From assembly GCA_028023455.1 (NCBI GenBank), contig JAQFVV010012435.1:62001-126000 (forward strand): a stretch of 64,000 nucleotides of DNA, read 5' to 3'. This document shows, one piece after another, positions 49,340 through 60,260 of this stretch. Numbering within the stretch: position 1 is the stretch's first letter; each line of letters begins with the position of its first letter. This DNA is from Epiperipatus broadwayi (taxonomy: Eukaryota > Onychophora > Udeonychophora > Euonychophora > Peripatidae). The notes beneath the pieces are model-generated. The model saw only the letters and a program-made list of their open reading frames with translations, searched no databases and was not told the origin of the DNA. A program made the translations under genes and the position numbers.

Positions 49340-50350
49340 TATTATAATGATAAATAATTATCTGACCCTCTCCTGCAGATACTCCAACATTATTAAAAAA
49401 ATTACACTGACAGATCGTCCTCCGCCCTCTTCCAGTTCATGGATAAAATCCCTAATAGACCACCTACAACTCTATAACCCAATTATGCCCTTTAACCTTA
49501 ACCAAAAAATCACCTTATGGGAAGCATACAATATAATCAACTATAATCAACAACCCATTAAAACCAGCCTAAAAGTAATCAACCAAAGACTCATTACTCA
49601 CTTCAAAAGATGGAGTCTGGAACCCAAATTCCTTGACTTCATCATTAAAATAAATCTTAATGCGCTTCCCACGAATTGGTTTCTTTATCATCGAAGAGGT
49701 TTTACCAGCATTGACCCTATATGTGGTCTGTGTGCTCGTGAAGATGAAACCATAGACCATATTATACACCGGTGCCCAAGACTTAAAACACTGAAAGATA
49801 TAATCATAATCAATTCCAACATAAGACCTGATATGATATTCTCACTTGAAAATACCATTCATAATGGTTTTTTTTTTCAATAATAAGACTTTCTACCTTT
49901 ATCCTTTATTCCATATGGATAGTGAGATGCAAAACTCTCATGGAATTACCCCCGCCACAAATTATACCATTGTTTTATCAAACGCTCAAAAAAATCAAGA
50001 AACGTGATCAGCTCCTTGCCTCCAATAAAGTCTTTGATGACACCTGGTCTTTAACTGCTCTGTCCTTTTCCTGATTATCAACTACCACCTACCCAGCATT
50101 ATAGAATAGGCAATTCTAAAAGAAAATATTTATGTTTATATTAAAAATGCTAATACCATTAAACAAGTCCTTAGAATCTCTGCAATATACCTAACCACAT
50201 AAGAGTATAACAATTGTGCTCTCATAACATAATCTAGCCAGATGATAAATAGAACATTATATAATCATATTATTGTATAACTTATTCATTTATTTATCCT
50301 TTATTAGTATGTAATCACTATTTATTGTTAATAAAATTTTTGTTGAAATG
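49340..50350 (+). mobile_element. Third CCHC-type LINE 3' end (different subfamily)
   Basis: It comprises an open C-terminal ORF2 fragment (49347-49883), its frame-shifted continuation to about 50072 (…LLASNKVFDDTWSLTALSFS) and a 3' UTR ending near gttaataaaatttttgttgaa. There is no long A-tail. The product has the same plan as the 31.5-kb fragment (FIIKINLNALPTNWF, knuckle, TWSL end) but is clearly diverged, so it is a separate subfamily. Confidence 0.82.
49347..49883 (+). pseudogene. LINE ORF2 C-terminus with intact CCHC knuckle
   Basis: 178 codons. It begins inside the protein and includes KSLIDHLQLYNP, KITLWEAYNIIN, HFKRWSLEPKFLDFIIKIN and the knuckle C-x2-C-x8-H-x4-C in CGLCAREDETIDHIIHRC. 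The frame breaks at a T-run near 49868-49878. The remaining C-terminus follows in another frame, ending at about 50072. One slippage-type frameshift therefore inactivates an otherwise well-preserved domain. RT and endonuclease are absent. Confidence 0.82.
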
Positions 50351-50354
50351 AATA

Positions 50355-51590
50355 ATTATTTCTACTATAACAGATGATCAAAACATCTAAAAAGAAATGG
50401 AAATAATACTTATTACAATTATTTATTTCTAAAAAATATATTATCAAATTTAAGATGCGAAAATTGTCAGTATAAAATGTTGAATTTAATTTTAATATTT
50501 ATACATAACATATAAACATATGCAAAGTGCAATAACAGACTCAAATATCATGAATGGATATGGTTAAACAAATAGATTTAGATTAGCAGTAGCAGCCATT
50601 CTCAAACAAGTATAATCATTCTAACTTCACGCGCGCGAGAGAGAACAAAAAGCACACAATAATAATTTTTTCGATTCAACTTATTCTATGAGACAATCTC
50701 AAAATAAACTACAATCATTTGAAAGCTCCAAACAAGAAAAGTCTTGTTTGGTGAACTTATAAATAAAAAATTAACGAATTAATCATAAAAAATACAACAA
50801 AATCACAGATAGCAAAAAGAATACACAGATAAAACAAACAAAAATAAATTTAAATAGGAATATATATCCAAAAAATGCAACAATATCATAAATAACAACA
50901 AAAAAAAAACAATATAAAATTAACAAAAAATAAATATAAATAGGAATATAAATAACAAAATTAATATATTGTGCAACCACTGATATTAATGTTTTTCAAA
51001 AGATACAAGAGAAATGTTATTAAAATCTATTGAACACTCATATATATATATTAAATAGTTTATGACTATAATAGACATACATACACACTGTCTTCTACTA
51101 GATTCCTTGGAAAAAAACTTAGTAAAGTTAATTGACATCTATTAGAAAGATGTGTATTGAGAATACAAATTCTAGAATGCAGAAAAAGTTTTCTACAATG
51201 ATCTTATATGGAAATCTGTGAGCAACCATCAAATATATCTTTGTTTATGATTATATCTCAAACAGAAGAGAATCAAGACATCTGCCAAAGATATTACACA
51301 AAGTATAATTTAGTAAAACACATAAAGAAACTATATGGAGAATAGTTATCCCAAATAGAGATAATGTAGAATAAAATACTCAATATAAATAAAAACAAGA
51401 ACTGACATAGGAAAAAAATTGACTAAATGAAAAACATATAATTTAACATACATAGACGTTACAAATATATATAATGTGCTTTGACCAGGATAATCTGGAA
51501 TCAATATAAAATTCCAAATAATAATATTTATTTACAGAAAGAATATTTTCACAAATATATGCATTATTAATATGTAATCCATAATATATA
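50355..51590. other. Non-coding AT-rich DNA
   Basis: No supported gene. A CGCGCGCGAGAGAGA tract is at 50629-50643. The open stretch 50783-50980 (minus) is hydrophobic low-complexity. Confidence 0.4.
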
Positions 51591-51612
51591 TATATATGTG
51601 TGTGTGTGTGTG
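51578..51612. repeat. (TA)n(TG)n microsatellite
   Basis: A TA run followed by a TG run, directly beyond the 3' end of the PLE relic. Confidence 0.9.
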
Positions 51613-51639
51613 CTTTGCACACAGATAATGAAGCTGATA

Positions 51640-52085
51640 ACAGTAAATAAAATAAATGATATTCTACAATTTAACAAGCTGAGCACTTTCGGGAGAATTC
51701 ATACTCCCATATTTGTAGCTACTAGAATGTTGAGAACTATATCGATGTCAATGCAAATGTATGCAAATTAATGTAAATTGACTACAGAGACCATTTTCAA
51801 GAAAGAGAAAAGCAGACCTCTCTTCTATTAATTGATGTAGGATCACTTGCTGCATTTGGTGTCATTTTTCTCAGAGCAGACAACACTGGCAGTGGTTGGT
51901 TGGAAACTATGGCCAGTGACTCTTTCGTGTTCAGCAAAAATTGAATTACCTTCAAACTTAGTTTTAGTCTTATTATAAAAAGTATCTATGCTGTGCTATT
52001 CTGGTTGCAATATTGGTCCTGGTTTCTCTGTAATATGATGCTTGTCAATTTTCTTGGGGGCAAGTGATCTTGTAAATAACTTGAG
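51640..52085 (-). mobile_element. Degenerate Penelope-like element, 3' end
   Basis: On the minus strand, from 52085 leftward, the GIY-YIG domain can be read across frames. QVIYKITCPQEN (stop) QASYYRETRTNIATRIAQHR comes first. After a frameshift comes KTKTKFEGNSIFAEHERVTG, then HSFQPTTASVVCSEKNDTK and a broken tail SYIN...KW. It aligns block by block with the GIY-YIG of the 53-55-kb copies (VVYSIACPQ.GC.AIYYGET; SVFLEHAKQSGH; ILCSESNDHK). The glycine of the YYGET motif is arginine here and the second cysteine is lost. A 3' hairpin GGGAG...CTCCC followed by GAAA lies at about 51690-51712. The 5' side is cut off at the AAT microsatellite. Confidence 0.85.
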
Positions 52086-52089
52086 GAGA

Positions 52090-52322
<233 letters not shown>

Positions 52323-52631
52323 TTTTGCAGAACACAGTCCATTTGTTTACAACCATGTTAATAAGCTCTAGTTTTTCATGCTCCAAAGGTACTCTAAACA
52401 TAGATCTGGCAAGGCAAAAACCTTACCCTGATATGTTTTTTTTACAATTTCCAATGAATTGATAATTAATTAATAATTTTGTATTTCATTTTTCATTCAA
52501 AATTTCTATTCAAATCAAGTTTCCCAATGATAATTTAGGAAACAATATGATGACAAAGTCATCACATGACCAGAAAAGCCTGCTGCCAATATTCTCAGTT
52601 CAAAATTTCAAAGTCAAAAGTTCAGTCAAAC

Positions 52632-52649
52632 ATAAACTTATTTTTAATT
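52632..52649. repeat. 18-bp target-site duplication of the PLE, left
   Basis: ATAAACTTATTTTTAATT here matches 55234-55251 in 17 of 18 positions (T/G difference). In the neighbouring tandem unit this site occurs once (…cttatttttaatgttattgtag, about 55603-55623), so the second copy is best explained as a duplication made on insertion. Confidence 0.75.
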
Positions 52650-52775
52650 AGAGAAGATATTAATTAGTATTAAAGTTTATCGGCTTAACGTTTTCGAGGA
52701 TCCATGCCTCATATTCATAGCTTTCATAAAATGTATAATAAAATATGCAAATACAAATATTCAAATAAGCTAGTA

Positions 52776-54038
52776 TTACGTAGCCCATTTCTTCGAGATC
52801 TCGAAGCAAGTATCCTTTCTATTAATGGCATGGATGTTTCCATTGATGTAAAATGCCTCCTTTATTTTTCTTTTGTGATCATTTGATTCTGAGCACAATA
52901 TTATGGGATTGGCGGGTGTAAAGTTGTGTCCAGATTGTTTAGCATGCTCCAAGAATACAGAGGACGTGTTGCTGTTTTTCTGAGCTCTGTTAAATGAGTA
53001 AATATGTTGATCCAGTCTAGTATTGATTGTAGCTTTTGTTTCACCATAATATATAGCATGGCATCCAGCCTGAGGGCAGGCAATAGAGTACACCACGTGT
53101 GGGGTGAACGATCGATCAATGTGGTCTTTAGAGTTGTTAAGCAATCTATTAGAATTAGGTGGAGTTCTAACTGCTATGTTAAATTTATCGTTTAATGCTT
53201 TCATTAGTTTGTTAGATATTTTAGGAATGTAGGGGATTGTTATTCTAGGTAGATTGGTGCGAGGTACATTATTGTTTATTGTATTATTAAATTTTATGAT
53301 TTTATTTTTAATAGCTTTGAATTTGAACCCTGCTGCTAATAGATCTTTAATATAGTTGTTTATGTTTTCTTTCCTGTCTGCTTCATATTTACATAAATAA
53401 AAGTTTCTAAACAAAAATGCATTAAGGCCAGCAAATTTATGCGATGCAGGTGAGTTAGAGTTAGGGTGGATACAGCTGCGAATTTCAAATGGTTTAACAA
53501 TCATTTTGTAATCTATTAAGTGGCAATTTCTCGATAAAGAGAGGTCGAGATATTTAAGTTCTTTATTATTTTCATATGTGATGGTGAATGAAAGTTTGGT
53601 TAAGTTTTGTAAATCACGTAGTATATTCAAAGTATTATCTTTAGAGGTTATGATAAAGATATCGTCTACATAACGAATATATGTAAAGTCTTGGTTGATA
53701 TTGTGATATTTTGGAAGGATCGATAGCTCGTATTTATTTAAATATATGCTAGATAAAACACCACTGATAGGAAGGCCCATGGGCCATCCATCTTGCATTG
53801 TGTACCACTTGTTTTTAAAGAGTGTAAATATATGTGAATCAAGCCATGACAGGAAAGCAATAATGAATTTAACTCTTTCACTAGGGCAATGTGCTCGCAG
53901 TAGCTCTTCGTGTACTATTTGGATAGAAGCTTTTCGATTAATTGATCCGTATAGTTCCTTCACATCCATTGTAGCCATAATTGAAGTCTGAGAGATTTGA
54001 GTATTTTTGATTTTGGAGATGAATTGGAGAGACGAGTT
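52776..54038 (-). CDS. Penelope-like RT + GIY-YIG endonuclease, left copy
   Basis: A 5'-truncated PLE polyprotein, uninterrupted for about 420 codons to its TAA. RT part: motif A as SIMATMDVKELYGSI (catalytic Asp at codon 41 of the open frame), a middle region QDGWPMGLPISGVLSS, and motif C FTYIRYVDDIFII (Tyr-Val-Asp-Asp at 139-142). C-terminal endonuclease: GIY-YIG domain from about 332 (VYSIACP..GC.AIYYGET, with Cys337/Cys342 and a downstream EH..QSGH at 380-387), the catalytic-type Arg357 and a late Glu (409-410). RT copies RNA; GIY-YIG nicks target DNA. Fingers motifs before A are missing. The first 16 or so codons of the open frame (54086-54039) are only the antisense of the right copy and not PLE protein. 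Minor differences from the right copy: an extra Asn (ENNKE) and substitutions such as H/Y, D/G and V/A. Confidence 0.95.
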   Translation of the reverse strand, partial: NSSLQFISKIKNTQISQTSIMATMDVKELYGSINRKASIQIVHEELLRAHCPSERVKFIIAFLSWLDSHIFTLFKNKWYTMQDGWPMGLPISGVLSSIYLNKYELSILPKYHNINQDFTYIRYVDDIFIITSKDNTLNILRDLQNLTKLSFTITYENNKELKYLDLSLSRNCHLIDYKMIVKPFEIRSCIHPNSNSPASHKFAGLNAFLFRNFYLCKYEADRKENINNYIKDLLAAGFKFKAIKNKIIKFNNTINNNVPRTNLPRITIPYIPKISNKLMKALNDKFNIAVRTPPNSNRLLNNSKDHIDRSFTPHVVYSIACPQAGCHAIYYGETKATINTRLDQHIYSFNRAQKNSNTSSVFLEHAKQSGHNFTPANPIILCSESNDHKRKIKEAFYINGNIHAINRKDTCFEISKKWAT

Positions 54039-54039
54039 A

Positions 54040-55065
54040 GATGGATGGCCCATGGGCCTTCCTATCAGTGGTGTTTTATCTAGCATATATTTAAATAAAT
54101 ACGAGCTATCGATCCTTCCAAAATATCACAATATCAACCAAGACTTTACATATATTCGTTATGTAGACGATATCTTTATCATAACCTCTAAAGATAATAC
54201 TTTAAATATACTACGTGATTTACAAAACTTAACCAAACTTTCATTCACCATCACATATGAAAATAAAGAACTTAAATATCTCGACCTCTCTTTATCGAAA
54301 AATCGCCACTTAATAGATTACAAAATGATTGTTAAACCATTTGAAATTCACAGCTGTATCCACCCTAACTCTAACTCACCTGCATCGCATAAATTTGCTG
54401 GCCTTAATGCATTTTTGTTTAGAAACTTTTATTTATGTAAATATGAAGCAGACAGGAAAGAAAACATAAACAACTATATTAAAGATCTATTAGCAGCAGG
54501 ATTCAAATTCAAAGCTATTAAAAATAAAAATAAAATCATAAAATTTAATAATACAATAAACAATAATGTACCTCGCACCAATCTACCTAGAATAACAATC
54601 CCCTACATTCCTAAAATATCTAACAAACTAATGAAAGCATTAAACGATAAATTTAACATAGCAGTTAGAACTCCACCTAATTCTAATAGATTGCTTAACA
54701 ACTCTAAAGACCACATTGATCAATCATTCACCCCACATGTGGCGTACTCTATTGCCTGCCCTCAGGCTGGATGCCATGCTATATATTATGGTGAAACGAA
54801 AGCTACAATCAATACTAGACTGGGTCAACATATTTACACATTTAACAGAGCTCAGAAAAACAGCAACACATCCTCTGTATTCTTGGAGCATGCTAAACAA
54901 TCTGGATACAACTTCACACCCGCCAATCCAATAATATTGTGCTCAGAATCAAATGATCACAAAAGAAAAATAAAGGAGGCATTTTACATCAATGGAAACA
55001 TCCATGCCATTAATAGAAAGGATACTTGCTTCGAGATCTCGAAGAAATGGGCTACGTATTACTAG
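54040..55065 (+). CDS. Penelope-like RT + GIY-YIG endonuclease, right copy
   Basis: A more strongly 5'-truncated sister of the left copy. Homology starts at the GWPMGLPISG segment (codon 13 of the open frame that begins at 54007; the codons before are antisense of the left copy). Motif C YVDD is at codons 52-55. GIY-YIG begins near HVAYSIACPQAGC and contains IYYGET. It runs open to a TAG after YY, two residues beyond the left copy's end. Motif A and the catalytic Asp are absent, so the RT is incomplete. It carries a 6-base insertion (KNKNKII against KNKII) and lacks one Asn codon. Few substitutions separate it from the left arm, which implies recent origin or gene conversion between the arms. 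Confidence 0.95.
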   Translation, partial: DGWPMGLPISGVLSSIYLNKYELSILPKYHNINQDFTYIRYVDDIFIITSKDNTLNILRDLQNLTKLSFTITYENKELKYLDLSLSKNRHLIDYKMIVKPFEIHSCIHPNSNSPASHKFAGLNAFLFRNFYLCKYEADRKENINNYIKDLLAAGFKFKAIKNKNKIIKFNNTINNNVPRTNLPRITIPYIPKISNKLMKALNDKFNIAVRTPPNSNRLLNNSKDHIDQSFTPHVAYSIACPQAGCHAIYYGETKATINTRLGQHIYTFNRAQKNSNTSSVFLEHAKQSGYNFTPANPIILCSESNDHKRKIKEAFYINGNIHAINRKDTCFEISKKWATYY

Positions 55066-55976
55066 CTTATTTGAATATTTGTATTTGCATATTTTATTAT
55101 AAATTTTATGAAGGCTATGAATATGAGGCATGGATCCTCGAAAACGTTAAGCCGATAAACTTTAATACTAATTAATATCTTCTCTGATTAACAATTATAT
55201 ATTTTACATATAGTGAGAAGTAAAGCTATATTTATAAACTTATTTTGAATTTTATTGTAGCAATTTCTGATATTTGTTCGGAGGAGGGGGAAAAAAATTC
55301 AGTTTCAAGTTCCCCAAGAAGCATTTCACTTGCTCACAAACAAGTTAACAAACTGTGGTTTTTTTTTTATACTTAAAAAGTATTCAAAATCTTTGGCTAA
55401 TGGAAGGAAAAAAAAACTACCTTCATAATACCTTTTTCATTTTCCAATCAGTTGATAACTTCTAATTTTGTGTTACATTTTTCATTAAAATTTTCAATTA
55501 AAATCTAGTTACTTAAGGATAATTTTTTACAAAAGCTATCACATGACCAGTTTTTGTCAACTGTAGTACTAACACAAAGTGTCAAAGCCCAAAGGTCAGT
55601 CAAGCTTATGCTTATTTTTAATGTTATTGTAGTAAACTTTGATCTTTGTTTAATAATAAAAATTCGATCTCATGTTCCCCAGCAATCAGTTGATTCATGC
55701 ACAACCAAGTTAACAAGCTCTGATTTTTGATGCTTATAAAGTATTCAAAAGCTTATGATAACAATTTTTTTTTTAAAAAACTAACTAATGGTATATACCT
55801 TTTTCAATTTCCAATCAATTGGTAACTTATTTCCTATATTGTGTTATATTTTTCATTCAAATTTTCCAATTTAAATCAAGTTACTAACGATAATTTCAAA
55901 AACATTAGTCATTTCCAATGCCAAACCTAATCATCTATTCAGTTTCTACTATGTCTCCCTATGTCTGAACCCTCTA

Positions 55977-56460
55977 TATATGAATCTCACACTTAAACCA
56001 TGTCCGTCTCACCTCTAACACAGCCACCCCCAGTCCCTGAGTCTAACCTTCCTACCACAAACTCCAACTCATCAATTGCAGCCAATTCTAATATAGTGGT
56101 ACCACCACACTCCATTGAAAATCTGGACTTTCTACCCATGGATCTTATACTTAAATCCCATCATAAAGCTTTACCCAGCCAACATCTCTAACACAAATAG
56201 ATCCAGAATCTGATCAACCAATCCAATTCAACAATTGTAACCAATTCTAACAGCTGTCTCACCCCTCTGAAATATTCTGTATTCAAATGCACCAGAAAAC
56301 AGGCATAGCATATTTAACTAATCCTCTTCATCAATTATGAAAATAATCCCACCATGCATCCTAACCATACCCACACACCACCAACTCACATCCCCAATAA
56401 AACCAAGAGAAAACCTGATCATCCAAAGAAAATCTGGCACTCTAAAAAGTAAAAAAAAAC
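55977..56460 (+). pseudogene. C-rich coding relic, possibly a retroelement ORF1
   Basis: A less AT-rich, C-rich stretch. An open frame from 56000 begins MSVSPLTQPPPVPESNLPTT and is rich in Pro, Ser and Asn. Further right another frame gives MHPNHTHTPPTHIPNKTKRK and PDHPKKIWHSKK, a basic tail. The composition (Pro/Ser/Asn then Lys-rich) is like some LINE ORF1 or gag-like proteins, but no zinc knuckle or fold can be recognised. Alternatives: decayed host exon or chance. Confidence 0.3.
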
Positions 56461-56724
56461 TGACGTTGATTTAATATCAGCATCTGCAGACATCACAGAG
56501 AATTGCCATATTTCCATGAAAATCATTAGTCCCTCATTTATATTATCTAGGCAACCCAATCACATATAAAACTAAATCTTGTTTGCATGAGTAAATACAG
56601 CAATCCAGAGCATGTAAAATTTATGTAATCTTGGTTAAGTCAATAAATTAACTTTTACATTCATAAAATTATAACTACAGATTGCCAATGTAACCACAGA
56701 AATCCAAGCTATGTAAACCTCTTG

Positions 56725-57015
56725 TAACTAATTTGGAAGTTATAAATAGTTATTTATTAGTTTGCTTTCAGAATCTGGAAGTTATAATTAACTACTTATA
56801 AGTCTACTTTCAGAACAGGTTATATTTGCCTGATTAATGAGGTTTGTTTAAACTTCTTTGCATTATTAATCTCACACTCTTTGATCAAGTTGCAATCTTT
56901 AGGGTCTATATAAACATATCAGATCATAGATAATGATGGTACAATCTTTATTGTTGATGGAGTTGCCTTGGCTACAGGTTGAGATTGTTGATACCTTAAG
57001 GATTGATTGCTATCA
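56725..57015 (+). repeat. Dispersed repeat L, copy 2
   Basis: Contains ggaagttataattaactactta, cagaacaggttatattt, gtttaaacttctttgc, caagttgcaatctttagggtctatataaac, atatcagatcatagataa and gttgccttggctacagg in the same order as the 38.3-kb copy. Confidence 0.65.
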
Positions 57016-57084
57016 TATAAATTTGTAAGACTATTAAAGCCTTAAGTAATTGGCATTATTGTCTTAATAAATATATACTATAGA

Positions 57085-57345
57085 TGGAATTTGAAACTTA
57101 TAAATGACTATTTATTAATCTGCTTTCAGAATCTGGAAGTTATAATTGATTATTTATTAGTCTGCTTTTAGAACAGGTTATATTTGCATAATTAATATGG
57201 TTTGTTTAAACTGCTTTGCTTTATTACCTTCACATTATATAAACATATCAGACAATAGATAATTATAATACCAACTTTATTGTTAAAAGAGGTTGCCTTG
57301 ACTATAGGCTGAGAATGTTGATAGCTTAAGGGTGTATTGTTATCT
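57085..57345 (+). repeat. Dispersed repeat L, copy 3
   Basis: The same landmarks as copy 2, beginning about 360 bp after it in the same orientation, with the ttgcaatctttaggg part deleted. The arrangement could be a tandem duplication or two insertions. Confidence 0.65.
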
Positions 57346-57399
57346 TGTTACAATCTTGACAAATAGTTACACTTAACACATGTTACTTATATGGTAACA

Positions 57400-60095
57400 G
57401 TTTTACTTTTATGAATGAATCTTTATAACTCCTGGAAGTATTACTATTTCTTTCTATTTTTTCTTTTATGCATTTTTATATATATTGTAATGGTATGGGG
57501 TATCAAGGTTGTGAGGCAAAGAAGGTTGTATCTGAGGTGATGGCAAATTATCATCGCTCCCTAGTAAATTAAATTTAAAATTTACAAAAAGTATAATATC
57601 AAATTAATTATTAAAGTTAAAGTAAAGTAATGATATTAATGTAAGAGAAGAGATATTAAAGTAAGATAATAATATTAAAGTAATGTTTAATATCCAAAAT
57701 ATATATAAGAAATTTTATATATTCAAAGAGAGCATAGATCAAGAGATCTTTGAGAGATCAGCCAGTTACTCCTCACAACAACTATGATATAATTATTCAT
57801 GATCAACTATACATCAACCAGCATTATAATAAGTAATGCAAAGAAAGAAATAATCATTCATCAACATGAATAATCCATCAAAAGAAATCAACAGTCAATG
57901 TGGTGACTGGATTGGAAATAGGTCATTTGTAGACCAGGCTAACTATTGAGCTATTGCCTACTTGGGGCAATTATTTAACTATTAATTTGTAGGCACAAAC
58001 TAAGTGTTTATCCATCAGAATATATAACTAGAAAAAAAATAATGCTGGGACATCAAGACATGCTGACCATCATCAAATGCTCTGGCCATTTAGTACCATT
58101 GATGTACTGGCTAACTACAAACTTAATTTCTAATAGATTAAATTATATGATATGTAGTGCAGAGGTTTTACAGAGTATTTTTACACCAACCAAGATGATG
58201 ATTGATCATCTCTGGATGTCCAAAAGCACTAATATACATTCCAATTCATATATTCAGCCTGTGCTTGAATCTAGCTCAGAGAACATAAGCTCTATTGCTG
58301 TTATAGTGCCCAAGAGATGATGAAATACAATTTTTAACAATTGAATCAAAATTTATTAGCAACAATAAAAAAATAAATGAAATTAATGTCTGTAGAATAT
58401 GGCTATATATATTAAAATCTTCTGATTTTGATTAACATATAATAAAAAAATAGTACAAACAAAATTACCATACAAAATTCAAGTTTCTATTATGGTTTAT
58501 ATATATGTTCCATTAAGTTTACTTAAAACCCATTCAGCACACAGGCATGTGGCTTGATATAAAATCAACAGGTTTGAGTTAATCAAAATAATACAATTAT
58601 TAAAAATATATTTCATAATTAATTTAATTTGAATAGATGATATAAATTAATATGATTAATTAGTATCTTTTTTTTCAGTCAATAAAAGTATTTTCTTTTC
58701 CCCCCTTTTTTTAAAAAAAAAATAAAGTCAATTTTTTGACAGGTAACTGAAAAGGTTTTTTTTTTGGAAAGCTTACTCTCAATTAATTTATTACATCTTT
58801 AAAATAATCTAAAAAAGATTTTTGAAGACTTTCTTTTTCAAAATAAATTGTCCATGAATCAATCATTACTTTTAGATTTTAATTCAATTCAAGCAAAATT
58901 ATTTACTTGTTATCTTTTAAAATATATGGATTTTTAAATGACATTTTTACCAAAGAAATTATTTAAAATTTCATTCTCATTATATATAATGTTACTCACC
59001 ATTGTACATACATTTATCTGTGCTTCTTTTTGTGAGTTGATCTTGATGAGACAGGTATAGTCCAGGATTGTCATAATCAGAAAGGTGTAATTCAGTTAAA
59101 ATGTTGTCATTTAATCAGTTACTTCGTGTCTAGGATTTGATGAGCTTCAGGCCAGCAAACTGTTTTGTCCACATTTAAGGCTATGAATTTCAACACAAAG
59201 AAGTGGGTCATTTTTCTGCATGTAAATTCAACTTCCACTATTGAAACAAGTCTGCTTCCGGATCTCCTGCCTTAATTTCAGCTACACCTCATGGGAGCTC
59301 TGTATAAATCTGTTAGCCATCTCTGGCCAGCTAACACCAACTGCTGCAAACTTCAAACAAGCTGTAACAAAATATTATAACCAACTTTGTAACTAGCTAC
59401 TAGCCAACTAAGAAACAGACTCTTCTGGATAACTCTTTACAATCCAGAGTGAACTTTTCAAAAACTGCTATCCTGACTAAAATAATTTTTTTATCCAATC
59501 CTTATATAGACTTAGATTGGGGTGATAACAACATATTTCAGACTGGTTTCAAACTGTCTAATCATTATCTTGATTAAAATTAATTTTAATCTTTTCAAAT
59601 CACTTTAATTACAAACTACTTTTGGAAGCAACTTTGAAATTTTATCAAAGGTGTGATAAACATGTTTTTACTTGAATCCTTTGAAATTTTCAATCTACAA
59701 AGATTTTTAAAAATAGATAAAAGAAATGTATGCAAGCATTAATTAAAAAATAGATATTTTATACACGTTTTAATTAAAAGATTTCAAAAATAAACACTGT
59801 TTGTTTTTAAATTTCAAAATCAGAATATTATTTATTTAGACCCTTTTTAAAAAAATATTTATTTCATAATAAAATTCTGTTTTACTTCAGAGTTATTAAT
59901 CCTTTATTATTTTCATTCTAAGTGAAATGTAGAAAATATCTACAAAAAATTATGTCTGTGTTTATTTTTACTTTTCCTTTGCTTTATATATATGTGCACA
60001 CCCAACTATGTTGCTGTGTTCCATGTAACCCAGATGGTTACAATATATATATAATACCATTTGCTCCTTTATTAGTAACTTTAATAAAATTCCTT
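57400..60095. other. Non-coding DNA, one less AT-rich segment
   Basis: 58042-58320 is open for 92 codons (MLGHQDMLTIIKCSGHLVPL...), but I do not recognise the product and see no splice or promoter support. 59030-59420 is less AT-rich. On the minus strand ATGTACAATG/gtgagt at about 58996-59010 looks like an exon end, but no exon can be completed. Confidence 0.3.
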
Positions 60096-60099
60096 TATA

Positions 60100-60260
60100 T
60101 TTACTTACAGTTTCAACTGTTCAATTGTCATCATCAGAACTTCCTTTAAATCTTATTCAGCAACTTTAATTTAAAAGTGTTAATAATTTTCTGTTAAAGT
60201 TGTTAATAGTTAGGAGAAATCTGAAGAAGATTGCTAGGCAGTTGAAAAAACCATAGGCAC
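60100..60260. repeat. Diverged inverted pair of family B
   Basis: The minus strand at 60107-60143 reads TTCTGATGATGACAATTGAA then CAGTTGAAACTGTAAG. The plus strand at 60220-60256 reads ATCTGAAGAAGATTGCTAGG then CAGTTGAAAAAACC. These are tail-to-tail homologues of the hairpin at 36521-36782, with a longer, unrelated spacer. Confidence 0.6.

Larger units (their letters stand above)
52650..55233. mobile_element. Head-to-head inverted Penelope-like element pair
   Basis: Two 5'-truncated PLE copies face away from each other. The left copy is read on the minus strand (3' end at 52650) and the right on the plus strand (3' end near 55191-55233). They form arms of about 1.15 kb (52650-53792 and 54040-55191), nearly identical, around 247 bp of extra RT sequence that belongs to the left copy only. 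An 18-bp TSD brackets the whole, pointing to one integration event. Both 3' ends carry a GAGG-loop-CCTC stem followed by GAAAACG (52695-52710 and 55123-55145). Confidence 0.9.
52335..55910 (+). repeat. Tandem repeat T (unit about 350 bp), split by a PLE insertion
   Basis: Units share aagttaacaagctctg.tttt, tgcttataaagtattcaaa, cctttttcaatttccaatcaattg, tcacatgaccag and cagtcaagcttatgcttatttttaat. Unit 1 is 52335-52649. After the PLE the array resumes at 55234 with the rest of unit 1, then unit 2 (about 55315-55620) and unit 3 (about 55680-55910, incomplete). No ORF. Confidence 0.75.

Noticed and set aside
52901-55131. Additional open frames overlapping the PLE coding regions
   Set aside because: Antisense or out-of-frame shadows of the RT/GIY-YIG genes; similar shadows appear in both arms because the arms are nearly identical.
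55100-55145. A complete hammerhead ribozyme at the PLE 3' end
   Set aside because: The stem and GAAA side are present, but the CUGANGA half of the core is not; kept only as a weaker finding.
58042-58320. 92-codon open frame as a host gene
   Set aside because: No recognisable domain, no splice signals, no similar sequence elsewhere in the window; expected by chance in this length of DNA.
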